In this document: positions 7,843 through 15,555 of the stretch, piece after piece
Layout: each line of letters starts with the position of its first letter
How positions within the stretch are numbered: the stretch's first letter is position 1
NCBI RefSeq assembly: GCF_027627575.1
Contig: NZ_CP114065.1
Span: forward strand, 2,604,001-2,668,000
DNA length: 64,000 nt
Direction: 5' to 3'
From: Kribbella sp. CA-293567
GTDB lineage: Bacteria; Actinomycetota; Actinomycetes; Propionibacteriales; Kribbellaceae
Translations under genes and position numbers: made by a program
Notes under the pieces: generated by a model
The model's database searches: none
Told to the model about the DNA's origin: nothing
What the model saw: the letters and a program-made list of their open reading frames with translations, nothing else

Positions 7843-8587
7843 AAGCGTAGGTCGACGGCGTGGTCGGCACGCGCTCGAGCAGCTCCGGACCGATGAACTC
7901 GACGGCGCGAAAATCGGTGATCAAACGATAGTTCTGCTGGAACCCCCAGCTCAGCGGGTAGAGCATGTCGGGCGGCAGTACGACCACTCCCGGCAGCTTG
8001 TCCGGGATGGTGACGCAGTTGGCCTCGGCGAGGGCTGTCAGGCCTGGCCAGGTCCTCAGCTCCGCACCGGACCTGGCGGTGAGGTAGAGGTGCAACGCGT
8101 CCCACAGCAGGATCGGACCGGTGGCTCGTTCGATGTAGTCATCGGTGAGCCGCCCGGCGGCCAGCCAGAGCGTCACCAGCCAGAGCGGGTGGCCGGGTGC
8201 GGCGGCGTACATCCAGGCGTTGGGGATGGAGTGCTCGGCTTCTTCCGGTGGCATCAGCATCGAGCCGAGGACAACCTCGTCGGTGTAACGGGAGAGCAGC
8301 TCCGTCATTCCGCGCAGGCAGTAGAAGTCGAGGTCGGCGTACATCCCGCCGTTCGCGAACAGGTGACAGTACCGGAACATGTCGGCGGTCCGAACGGGGT
8401 TCAGGCCGGTGTGGATGGCACCGGGAAATCTGGTCTCGTTCGTGGCCAGCCAGGACAGGATGTCCGCATCGTCGACCAGGAGGTGGTTCGCGTCCGGGTG
8501 GTTGTCCAGCCAGGTCCGGCGGAGCTGGGCGAAGACCGGTGGAAGGTCATCACGCGTCTTCCAGGTCTGCATGAGCTGGAAGGTCAT
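7793..8587 (-). CDS. Glycosyltransferase with DXD motif (GT32-like)
   Basis: This 264-residue protein resembles the DXD-sugar-binding (Gly_transf_sug, GT32/Och1-like) transferases. It has an N-terminal IPKxxHxxW-like segment (FQLMQTWK), an RTADMFRYCHLFANGGMYAD segment typical of the family, and DLD as the metal/nucleotide-sugar motif. The start ATG 8587 overlaps the TGA of the upstream sulfotransferase (ATGA), so the two are coupled; the longer open frame upstream belongs to a shadow. No signal peptide or membrane segment is evident, so it should act on a cytoplasmic acceptor. Within this cluster the acceptor could be the preQ0-derived base or a sugar already attached to it; this is inference. 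Confidence 0.8.
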   Translation of the reverse strand: MTFQLMQTWKTRDDLPPVFAQLRRTWLDNHPDANHLLVDDADILSWLATNETRFPGAIHTGLNPVRTADMFRYCHLFANGGMYADLDFYCLRGMTELLSRYTDEVVLGSMLMPPEEAEHSIPNAWMYAAAPGHPLWLVTLWLAAGRLTDDYIERATGPILLWDALHLYLTARSGAELRTWPGLTALAEANCVTIPDKLPGVVVLPPDMLYPLSWGFQQNYRLITDFRAVEFIGPELLERVPTTPSTYAFTYWAHSWGEDPLDCG

Positions 8588-9363
8588 CCGGCCGGCTCCG
8601 TCAGCAGCCGGCCGTGTTCGGTGCTGCCCAGCGCACGGTCGAGTTCGAGCAGGTTCGGGATCTTCGCGTAGGTCGATCGTGAGTTGAGTTTGCCGCGCGG
8701 GCCGAGCATCTCGGCCACCTGCTGGTAGGGGATCGGGGACACGCCGAACAGCCGCACGATCTGCTCGAACAGCTCTCGCCGGCGCTGTTCGGTGCTGTGG
8801 TAGAGATCTTCGTAGGTGCACGAAAGGTAGGTCGCCGGATCACGCTCGGCGACCACCGCGGCATAGTGCCGCATGGATTCGCTGAGTTGGTCGAGGGTCT
8901 GCCGGAGGTTTTCGACCGGAGCCGGCTCAAGGTGGTCGTAGTGATCGGCCAGCGGCTTCTTGGCATGCCACACCTGCCAGAGGTTCGTCTGGCAGGCGAT
9001 CCAGTGCGAGACCACCGCCTCGAGCAGATTGCGTCGTCTTAAGAACAACAGCGGATGGTCCTCGTCGGCCAGCAGGCCGTCGTTGAGCTCCGGCGGCAGG
9101 TTCCATTCGAGCGTCTTCATCCCGTCGAAGGAGTGCCGCAGGATCTCGAGCTGCGCGGCCAGGCTGGGGGCATCGCTCACCTGGCTGCCGTAGTCGACAT
9201 GGTCATCGGCCCAGGACGGGTAGTTGGGATTGAAAGGTTCGTTCACGACCCGGAGTCCGGGGTGCTCGCCGAGCGCGTTGCAGAGATTGTCACTCCCGCT
9301 GCGGGCGTGCGCGAAGATCACAAAGAATTTTCTTTTCTTCCTATTGATCATAGCTTTCCGCAT
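8584..9363 (-). CDS. PAPS-dependent sulfotransferase
   Basis: This 259-residue protein matches the sulfotransferase fold. A 5'-phosphosulfate-binding loop AHARSGSDNL lies near residue 18, after a lysine/arginine-rich start and a beta strand (KFFVIFA). A 3'-phosphate-binding stretch LLFLRRRNLLEAVVSHWIAC lies near residues 104-123, with Arg and Ser in the expected places. It transfers sulfuryl from PAPS to a hydroxyl or amine. ATG 9363 is used; ATG 9351 is also possible. It heads a two-gene unit with the DXD glycosyltransferase. The cysCDN operon nearby makes its donor, which argues for a sulfated (or sulfamated) end product. Confidence 0.87.
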   Translation of the reverse strand: MRKAMINRKKRKFFVIFAHARSGSDNLCNALGEHPGLRVVNEPFNPNYPSWADDHVDYGSQVSDAPSLAAQLEILRHSFDGMKTLEWNLPPELNDGLLADEDHPLLFLRRRNLLEAVVSHWIACQTNLWQVWHAKKPLADHYDHLEPAPVENLRQTLDQLSESMRHYAAVVAERDPATYLSCTYEDLYHSTEQRRRELFEQIVRLFGVSPIPYQQVAEMLGPRGKLNSRSTYAKIPNLLELDRALGSTEHGRLLTEPAG

Positions 9364-9500
9364 CCTTCTCGTCAGCTGATCGAGACGTCAATTGATGCCA
9401 CCGTCCGGCGAGTCTAGTCACGGCTGAAGTTTCCGGAAAGATCGGTGATGATGGTCGATGTCCGGCATATCGGGGGCGGTCGAAGGGATCATGTTTTGCA
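9364..9500. promoter_or_regulatory. Divergent promoter region, sulfotransferase / glycosyltransferase
   Basis: This 137-base gap lies between divergent starts and is AT-richer than the flanking genes. It must contain both promoters. A dyad-like TTTCCGGAAA occurs near 9430-9440. No strong ribosome-binding site is close to ATG 9501 (GAAGGG is about 13 bases upstream). No other structure was recognised. Confidence 0.3.
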
Positions 9501-10304
9501 ATGACAGGATTTGATCGACAGATTTCAGTGGTGACAGTCACCCGTCGGCGGCCGGAATTACTCACCGAGGCCGTCGAGGGCGTCATGGCGCAATGCTGCG
9601 AACACGTCGCCGAACACCTGGTCGTCATTGACGACTGCCCGCAGACCGCTGACTTCCTGCGGACCGTCGCGGCCGGAGCGGTCCGGGCGGTGCCGATCGC
9701 GCGCAGCCCCCAGGAGGTCAGCGGACCCGCGCGGCTGGCGAAGCTCCGCAACGTCGGCGCGCAACTCGCCCGGGCCGACTGGATCTGCTATCTGGACGAC
9801 GACAACGCCTGGACGCCGGACCACCTGCACACGCTGCTCGAGACCGCGCAGGCCACCGGATCGCCGGCCGTGTACTCCTGGCAGCAGGTGGTCCACTCCA
9901 ACCGAGCTCCTTATCTGGAACAGCGTTACCCCTGGGCTCGCAGCGACGAGGAGGGCAGGGCGATGTACCGGAAGTTGCTCGCTCGAGGCGTGGTCACTGT
10001 GGGTTCGAACGTCTACCGGGACGTGGCCGACGACCAGCGGGCCGCGGGGGCCGTCCGGATGACCGATGCGGGGGAGTGGCTGCTGCGGACCGACCTCGTG
10101 CGCACGCTGGGCTTCTGCGAGAAGTACTCGGACCAGGAGCTGGCGCGTCTGATCGGAGAGGACGACAAACTGCTCGATTCGCTGATCGACGCCGGAGTAC
10201 CGATCGCCTGCAGCCGTCGGCCGACTCTGATCTACCGGCTCGGGGGGTTCTCCAACACCGTGGAGGACCGGATCGAGGCTGCCTGTCCGGGAGACTCTCA
10301 ATGA
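9501..10304 (+). CDS. Family 2 glycosyltransferase
   Basis: This 267-residue GT-A fold transferase starts with the strand-loop ISVVTVTRRRPELLTEAVEGV and has VVIDD for nucleotide binding. It carries WICYLDDDNAWTPDHL, the Asp-rich metal motif, near residue 100. A later acidic stretch (LARLIGEDDKLLDSLIDAG) may include the catalytic base (ED). It is short and soluble, without membrane segments, as in secondary-metabolite GT2 enzymes. It is followed with ATGA overlap by the GMC-oxidoreductase partner gene. It may add a sugar to the preQ0-derived base or to the growing glycoside. Donor and acceptor cannot be read from sequence. Confidence 0.83.
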   Translation: MTGFDRQISVVTVTRRRPELLTEAVEGVMAQCCEHVAEHLVVIDDCPQTADFLRTVAAGAVRAVPIARSPQEVSGPARLAKLRNVGAQLARADWICYLDDDNAWTPDHLHTLLETAQATGSPAVYSWQQVVHSNRAPYLEQRYPWARSDEEGRAMYRKLLARGVVTVGSNVYRDVADDQRAAGAVRMTDAGEWLLRTDLVRTLGFCEKYSDQELARLIGEDDKLLDSLIDAGVPIACSRRPTLIYRLGGFSNTVEDRIEAACPGDSQ

Positions 10305-10927
10305 GCTGGATGTTCTTCGACGACCACCAGGCGGAGGTGATCCGCGAAGCGTCCGCGCGCCTCGTGCCTGGTCCGGACGACGACGTGACCGAGCGCGGCC
10401 ACCCCGGCGCTCGGGAGGCGAACGTGGTTGGCTACATCGATCGCCATCTCGGCGGGCTCGACTGCAACCCGCCGACTCTGTACGCCATCACCTGGCCCCC
10501 TGGTGGCCCGCAGCGCTTTCTTCAGCTGACGGGTGCGCAACAGCATGGCTGGTCGAAGCGCCTGGCCGAGCTGGGCCGGGTGTACCGCGACGGCGTACGC
10601 CGGCTGGATGCGGCACATCACCGAGGTGGCTTCCTCGGGGCTTCGGTGAGCCGGCGTGACGCGATCCTCAGCCGGCCGGAACTTCTCGACTTCCGCTCGA
10701 CCCTGTTCGCCCACACCGTCGAAGGCATGTACTCCCATCCGGCCTACGGCGGAAATGACGGCGCGATCTGCTGGCAGGACATCGCGTATGCGGTGCCTAC
10801 CTCGCTGAGTGCTGTCGCAGATCCGGCGGCGGTGACGCCACCGGATCCGGCGATGGTCGCCATGCTCGAGAGCGCGTTGCCGTTGGCCATCCAGCTTCTG
10901 CTCGATCGCGACCACGCTGATGGCTGA
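10301..10927 (+). CDS. Gluconate 2-dehydrogenase subunit 3-like protein
   Basis: This 208-residue protein resembles the small partner subunit of FAD-dependent sugar dehydrogenases. The hallmark FAHTVEGMYSHPAYGGNDG lies near residue 147, preceded by a helix beginning HQAEVIREASARLVPG. Members assist folding or activity of the adjacent GMC subunit. Homologues in periplasmic enzymes normally carry a Tat signal; none is visible here (starts MSWMFFDDH), so the pair should act in the cytoplasm. ATG 10301 overlaps the preceding TGA, and the end overlaps the GMC oxidoreductase start (10920) by 8 bases, so the three genes are translationally coupled. Confidence 0.82.
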   Translation: MSWMFFDDHQAEVIREASARLVPGPDDDVTERGHPGAREANVVGYIDRHLGGLDCNPPTLYAITWPPGGPQRFLQLTGAQQHGWSKRLAELGRVYRDGVRRLDAAHHRGGFLGASVSRRDAILSRPELLDFRSTLFAHTVEGMYSHPAYGGNDGAICWQDIAYAVPTSLSAVADPAAVTPPDPAMVAMLESALPLAIQLLLDRDHADG

Positions 10928-12623
10928 CCGGGTTGTCGTGATCGGCAGCGGTGCCGGTGGCAGCGTGGCAGCGATGGTTCTGGCGGAGGCTCGGTTCGAT
11001 GTGCTGGTCCTCGAGCGAGGGCCTGCACCTTTTCCGGACGGTCGTCTGACGCCGGCCGGCAGCCACTTCGGCGCCGACGAGCTCAAAGGCCCGGTACGGC
11101 GGTACGAGTATCCCGACCAGGACGCAGAGCCGAGGGTGTTCGTGCATCGGACGATCCCGGCCGAACCCGTGGTCGGCGAGATCAACGCGCTGCCGTCGGT
11201 TGTCGGAGGCGGGACGGTCCATTGGGATGCCAAGACCCCCCGCTACTGGGACATCGACTTCAAGAAGCTTTCTCTACTCGGGCCGATCCCCGGCGCCGAG
11301 GTGGTCGACTGGCCCCTCGAGTACGACGAGCTGGTGCCGCACTACGAGACGATCGAGACGCTGCTCGGCGTACAGGGAGACATTGCGGCTCTGCCGGCCC
11401 ATCCGACCTTGGCCAGGGCCCCACGTCGCCGGCAGTTTCCGCTCCCGCCGGGGGTGCCGCAGCGCACCTCTGCCATCGCCGCACAGGCCGCAGCGAGCAT
11501 CGGGCTGCACCCGTACCCGATGCCGATGGCGATCGCCTCTCGTCCGTACGACGGGAGAGCCGCCTGCACGGACTGTGGGCACTGCGACGGTTTCGGGTGT
11601 CCGACCGAGGCCCGTGCGAGCGCTTGGATTCCACTCCGGCGCGCGATGCGGGCGGGAGCGGAACTCCGCAGCGGATGCTTCGTCACGAGTATCCGGCACA
11701 CCGGCGGCAGGGCGACCGGTGTCAGCTACCTCGACCCGCGAGGCCAGGAGGTACTCGTGGCCGCCGACCTCGTGGTGCTGGCGGGCTCAAGCGTCGAGTC
11801 CATCCGGATCGCATTGCTGTCGGACCTGCCTGATCCGTCCGGCCTGATCGGCAGGGGAGTCATGTTCCATTCGTGTACGGCGGGGTACGGCCTGCTGCCC
11901 GGTCAGGATCTCGATCCCGGAACAGGCCGTGGGCATACCCATGCGCTGGACGACTTCGCGGATCCCGACTTCGGTACCGCGAGGGAGGCGGCGCGGGAGG
12001 CGGGTCTCCCATATATCCGAGGCGGGGTGGTGGCGCTCGGGATTGCGCCGATCGGTCCAATCACCGAAGGGCACATCTACAGCGGCATCCTGCAACGCCT
12101 GAGCCCTGAGCGACCATTCGGCACCGACTTCAAACGGCTGATGCGGACGGGACTGCTCCGCCGCTCGCTACTCGGCCTACAGATGCACGCCGAGGACCTC
12201 AGGGTGCGGGCGAACCGTCTGACGCTGGATGCCACCGTTCGCGACTGGCGAAAGATCCCGGTCCCGCGAATCGACTACGGACCGCACAAGCACGAAGTGC
12301 TCGCGCAGGAGTACTACGCAACCTGGTTGCACAGGCTGCTGCGTGCGGCCGGAGCGACCTCGACGACTGTCACTCCCGAGATGCGGAGCGGCGCTCTGGC
12401 AGGGCTCGGCGGTGCGGTGCTGACGGATTCGCACACCCTCGGCGGGCTGCCGATGGGATCGTCGCCGAAGGACAGCGTGACCGGCCCGTTCGGCAGGATG
12501 TGGAGCGTTGACAACGTCCTCGTCGCGGATGGCAGTGTCTTCCCGACGTCCGGCGCGCACAACCCGACACTCACGCTGATGGCGATGGCGCACCGCAATG
12601 CCGGTCGATTGTCCGCCGGGTGA
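10920..12623 (+). CDS. GMC-family FAD-dependent oxidoreductase
   Basis: This 567-residue glucose-methanol-choline oxidoreductase has the Rossmann FAD motif VVVIGSGAGGSVAAM at residues 5-19, LVLERG for the FAD ribose, and VVGGGTVHWDAKTPRYW for the flavin-binding loop. A cysteine-rich insert reads CTDCGHCDGFGCPTEARA. The C-terminal active-site region runs HTLGGLPMG, VADGSVFPTS, NPTLTLMAMAHRNA. With the upstream subunit-3 homologue it resembles glycoside or pyranoside dehydrogenases that oxidise a ring hydroxyl to a ketone. The StrS-type aminotransferase at 16384 could then aminate that ketone. The electron acceptor is unknown; no cytochrome subunit is encoded nearby. Confidence 0.87.
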   Translation: MADRVVVIGSGAGGSVAAMVLAEARFDVLVLERGPAPFPDGRLTPAGSHFGADELKGPVRRYEYPDQDAEPRVFVHRTIPAEPVVGEINALPSVVGGGTVHWDAKTPRYWDIDFKKLSLLGPIPGAEVVDWPLEYDELVPHYETIETLLGVQGDIAALPAHPTLARAPRRRQFPLPPGVPQRTSAIAAQAAASIGLHPYPMPMAIASRPYDGRAACTDCGHCDGFGCPTEARASAWIPLRRAMRAGAELRSGCFVTSIRHTGGRATGVSYLDPRGQEVLVAADLVVLAGSSVESIRIALLSDLPDPSGLIGRGVMFHSCTAGYGLLPGQDLDPGTGRGHTHALDDFADPDFGTAREAAREAGLPYIRGGVVALGIAPIGPITEGHIYSGILQRLSPERPFGTDFKRLMRTGLLRRSLLGLQMHAEDLRVRANRLTLDATVRDWRKIPVPRIDYGPHKHEVLAQEYYATWLHRLLRAAGATSTTVTPEMRSGALAGLGGAVLTDSHTLGGLPMGSSPKDSVTGPFGRMWSVDNVLVADGSVFPTSGAHNPTLTLMAMAHRNAGRLSAG

Positions 12624-12643
12624 TCTCGGGAAACCGAGTGATC

Positions 12644-13240
12644 TTAAGAAAACGCGCGGCTACGAGCTGGTCGCGCAGCGGCGTCGTGCTCGACCAGCGC
12701 ACTGCGGAAGTCCGGGTGCTCGGCACGCCAATCGCCGGACAACGCCTGAGTGGTGGTGACAGCGTCGTGGTCGCGGACCCCTCGCCAGGCCATGCAGCCG
12801 TGGGCGGCGGTGATCACGCAGGCAGCGCCGATCGGGGCGAGACAATCCTGCACGGCACCGGCGACCTGGTAGCCGAGTCTCTCCTGCACCTGCAGGCGGC
12901 GCGCATAGACCTGGACGACCCGGACGAGCTTGGACAGTCCAACGATCTGATCACCAGGGTGGGGACGGTAGGCGACTGTCGCCACACCCATGATCGGCAG
13001 CAGGTGGTGTGCGCAGGTGGAGGCGATCCGGATCCCGGAGACCACCACCAGCCCAGGATCCGCGGGGCCGCCGAAACAGCGCTGGAGGTGCCGCGCCGGA
13101 TCGTCGTCGTACCCGGCCAAGGCCTCTGCCCACGCGCCGGCCACCCGCTGCGGTGTCCCTGCCGTGTGTTCGCCTTCTTCGACGCCGAGTGCGACCAGCA
13201 GATCGGCGACAGCCAGCGCTGCCTTGTCACGATGGATCAT
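12644..13240 (-). CDS. folE: GTP cyclohydrolase I
   Basis: FolE opens GTP to 7,8-dihydroneopterin triphosphate, the first step to preQ0 (and folate). The 198-residue protein carries the zinc-site motif STCAHHLLPIMG (Cys, His, His kept; the usual CEHH Glu is Ala), VGLSKLVRVVQVYARRLQVQ and the second zinc Cys in AAHGCMAWRGV. ATG 13240 overlaps the queE stop as TGATG; TTG 13243 is a less likely alternative. It is last in the queD-queE-folE unit and converges on the GMC gene. Dedicated folE copies are common in 7-deazapurine clusters. The Glu-to-Ala change next to the zinc Cys is worth checking but probably tolerated. Confidence 0.93.
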   Translation of the reverse strand: MIHRDKAALAVADLLVALGVEEGEHTAGTPQRVAGAWAEALAGYDDDPARHLQRCFGGPADPGLVVVSGIRIASTCAHHLLPIMGVATVAYRPHPGDQIVGLSKLVRVVQVYARRLQVQERLGYQVAGAVQDCLAPIGAACVITAAHGCMAWRGVRDHDAVTTTQALSGDWRAEHPDFRSALVEHDAAARPARSRAFS

Positions 13241-13962
13241 CAATGGCCCCTTTTCTCGTTCCAGGCAAGGACATGCAGGCGATGCGTCGCGTTCAGACCG
13301 TGCGTTGCGGCTGCGTCGACGATCACCGGCCAGCGCGCGCCGAGAACCTCTTGGGTGGTTCCTTCAGGCATCACCCACACTCCACGCCGGGGCCAGCCGA
13401 CCTGATCAGCGAGTTGGCGTACCTCGGCGACATCGGAGGCCGAAGTACAGACCACCTTGAGCTCCGCTTGGCCGTCCTGAGCCACGGCGGTCCAGCCCGG
13501 ATGCAGGCCGGCCTGTTGGTGACCGCGGTGGCTGCCGGCGTTTGCGAGCTTCGGCGAGACGACGAACAGCTCGACCAGGGCTCTGCTCACGGCGTTGGGC
13601 TCGATCGTGCCGTTCGTTTCGAGATGCAGGTCGCAGCCGCGGTCCCGCAGCCGCTCCAGCAGTTCACGCCAGGACGCCTGGTCCTGCTGAAGGAGCGGCT
13701 CACCCCCGGTCACGATCACCAGGACCTCCATGGGAAGGCTGGAGATGATCTCCTGTACTTCGGTGTGCCGGATCTCCCGCCTCAGGTCGTAGCGCGATGC
13801 GTCCCAGGTGTAGGCCGTGTCGCACCACGAGCAGGCAAGGTTGCATCCACCGAGCCGGAGGAACCATGCCGATCGTCCGGCCGCCGGCCCTTCGCCCTGG
13901 ATGGTCGGACCGAACACCTCCGAGAGCGGAAGGGTGAGCAGGTCCGGCGGCGAATCGGTCAC
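13240..13962 (-). CDS. queE: 7-carboxy-7-deazaguanine synthase (radical SAM)
   Basis: QueE converts 6-carboxytetrahydropterin to 7-carboxy-7-deazaguanine with SAM and a 4Fe-4S cluster. The 240-residue protein starts SEVFGPTIQGEGPAAGR (substrate loop). It has the CX3CX2C cluster motif in GGCNLACSWCDTAYTWD, the VTGGEPLLQ SAM-binding strand and LHLETNGT. GTG 13962 is the start because it overlaps the queD TGA as GTGA; the long upstream open frame antisense-overlaps other codons. It ends sharing its TGA with the folE ATG. The organisation queD-queE-folE with overlapping codons indicates one transcript dedicated to preQ0. Confidence 0.94.
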   Translation of the reverse strand: MTDSPPDLLTLPLSEVFGPTIQGEGPAAGRSAWFLRLGGCNLACSWCDTAYTWDASRYDLRREIRHTEVQEIISSLPMEVLVIVTGGEPLLQQDQASWRELLERLRDRGCDLHLETNGTIEPNAVSRALVELFVVSPKLANAGSHRGHQQAGLHPGWTAVAQDGQAELKVVCTSASDVAEVRQLADQVGWPRRGVWVMPEGTTQEVLGARWPVIVDAAATHGLNATHRLHVLAWNEKRGH

Positions 13963-14402
13963 AAGGTGACCTCGGCGGCATTGAGATGCGTCTCGCTCAC
14001 GCGGACCCGCGAAACGGCCAGGTGGTCCTGCCCCAGGTCGGCGACGATGCCGGTCGCGACCCGTGCCACCAGGAGGGCGACGTTCTCGACAGTCGGCCAG
14101 TCGAGGCCGTCGGAGGGTCCGGACCGGCCGAACCGGAACACTCTCGAGCCCGCCGCCAGCAGCGGAATCACGAGCGGGTCCGCATCCCCCAGCATCGAAG
14201 CGTGGTCCAGCTCGGCGTCGATCCAGGTCCTCAGCGCCTTCTTCAGCACTCCGAAGTCGACCACGACGCCGGTCGCGTCCGGCCGGCCGGAGACCGTCAC
14301 CTCGGCCCACCAGGAATGGCCATGCAGATTCTGGCACTTTCCACCGAGCTGCGGGAGCCGGTGGCCGGCCTCGAAATTATGGCGAACAACCACGGACGTC
14401 AC
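13959..14402 (-). CDS. queD: 6-carboxy-5,6,7,8-tetrahydropterin synthase
   Basis: QueD turns dihydroneopterin triphosphate into 6-carboxytetrahydropterin. The 147-residue protein has the zinc histidines in HNFEAGHRL and CQNLHGHSW (with the catalytic Cys), VVDFGVLKKAL, LDHASML, PTVENVA and the C-terminal ETHLNAAEV motif, all diagnostic of the 6-pyruvoyltetrahydropterin synthase/QueD family. ATG 14402 is the start. It is first in the queD-queE-folE unit, whose promoter must lie in 14403-14540. Confidence 0.93.
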   Translation of the reverse strand: MTSVVVRHNFEAGHRLPQLGGKCQNLHGHSWWAEVTVSGRPDATGVVVDFGVLKKALRTWIDAELDHASMLGDADPLVIPLLAAGSRVFRFGRSGPSDGLDWPTVENVALLVARVATGIVADLGQDHLAVSRVRVSETHLNAAEVTL

Positions 14403-14495
14403 GAATTCTCCAAGGGAATGCGATCAACGGCTGGTTGGCTGAATTCTGCGGACTGGCGCAGGTCTTGTGCAGGGAATTTCGACGGTAACATGCGA

Positions 14496-14526
14496 ACCGC
14501 CGTCCCGGATATTTCGGAACGGCGGT
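14496..14526. terminator. Hairpin between the kinase gene and queD (possible terminator)
   Basis: ACCGCCGT (14496-14503) pairs with ACGGCGGT (14519-14526), and an inner CCG/CGG pair closes a 7-base loop. On the minus strand this sits just after the kinase stop at 14541 and upstream of queD. It has no T-run, so it could be a weak terminator, an attenuator or a protein site. The rest of 14403-14540 shows nothing else recognisable. Confidence 0.45.
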
Positions 14527-14540
14527 GAATTAGCACCGAA

Positions 14541-15533
14541 TCAGTTCGGGCCGATCGCTTCGGTCAGGTGCGCGAAATGCCGGCTGATCCAGTTCAGCGA
14601 GGTGGCGCCGAGCTGGTAGGTGGCCGGCTCGTCCGGGCCGGCGCGATACTGCAGCTCGGTGATCAGTACGTGGCTCCACGAGGTGAGTGAGACCTCGGCG
14701 GCCAGCATCGCTGCCGGGAGGGCCGCGCGTTCGGCCGAGGACAGCGGATTGGTGGCGTCGTAGCCATCGACGTACCGGCGGACCAGGGACAGGAACGTTG
14801 CGCCCCGGCTCTCGGTGGCGGCCGGTCGCGCGACGACGGCGCGGACGGAATGCACCAGGTAGTAGGCGAGATCGTAGATGCGTTCCCCGACCGGTAGGTG
14901 GTCGAGATCGATGAAGCCGGACACCTGGCCGTCGCTGAGCAGGACGTTGCCGGCGTTGCAGTCGCCGTGGATCAGCTGAGTCGGTAGGCCTTCCAAGGCC
15001 GCGGCTGCCGCGGATTCGTGCGGGCTGATCGAGTCTTTCCGGAGGTCGGTGGGGAGTTTCGGAGCCCCCTCGTCGAAGGCCTGGTGGGCGAGATCGAGTT
15101 GGTAGGCCTTCACCGGCCAGGGATATCGCGCGAGCGCCGCGTGCAGAACGCCCAGCGCCGATCCGATCCGGAGACAGACCTCGGCGGCGTCGGGCCGCAG
15201 TTCATGGTCACCGTTGTCGACGGCGAGCCTGGGGACCAGAACGTAGTTGTCGTCCCCGTCCTTGACGGCCAACGTCGCGTCGTCGCTGACGATCGGTACC
15301 GCGACGGGGATGCCGGAGTCCTTCAAGTGCAGCAGAACGCGATACTCGTCGGCCAGACTGGCGCCCGGACGCCAGCGTCCGAAGGATCGCAGCAGGTACT
15401 CCGAGCCATCGCCGGTGCGTACCGACCACAGCCGCACATCCGGATTGGTGTGCACCAGCGGCTCGACCTGCGGGTTCGCCAGGATGCTCGACCAAGCGGC
15501 GGCTGGCGGTTCTGCGGACTTCGATACCGGCAT
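14541..15533 (-). CDS. Aminoglycoside phosphotransferase (APH)-family kinase
   Basis: This 330-residue protein has the APH/choline-kinase fold. An N-lobe nucleotide-binding region (YVLVPRL hinge) is followed by the catalytic loop LIHGDCNAGNVLL (HGD..N) near residue 192 and a metal-binding GFIDLDHLP in place of the usual DFD/DFE. A long helical C-lobe follows. It lies between queC and queD in the preQ0 operon, so it is probably part of the pathway. It could phosphorylate a sugar or nucleoside intermediate, or inactivate the finished compound as self-protection. The family also includes homoserine and fructosamine kinases, so the substrate is open. Confidence 0.78.
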   Translation of the reverse strand: MPVSKSAEPPAAAWSSILANPQVEPLVHTNPDVRLWSVRTGDGSEYLLRSFGRWRPGASLADEYRVLLHLKDSGIPVAVPIVSDDATLAVKDGDDNYVLVPRLAVDNGDHELRPDAAEVCLRIGSALGVLHAALARYPWPVKAYQLDLAHQAFDEGAPKLPTDLRKDSISPHESAAAAALEGLPTQLIHGDCNAGNVLLSDGQVSGFIDLDHLPVGERIYDLAYYLVHSVRAVVARPAATESRGATFLSLVRRYVDGYDATNPLSSAERAALPAAMLAAEVSLTSWSHVLITELQYRAGPDEPATYQLGATSLNWISRHFAHLTEAIGPN

Positions 15534-15555
15534 GATGAGCCACTATAGGGATGGT

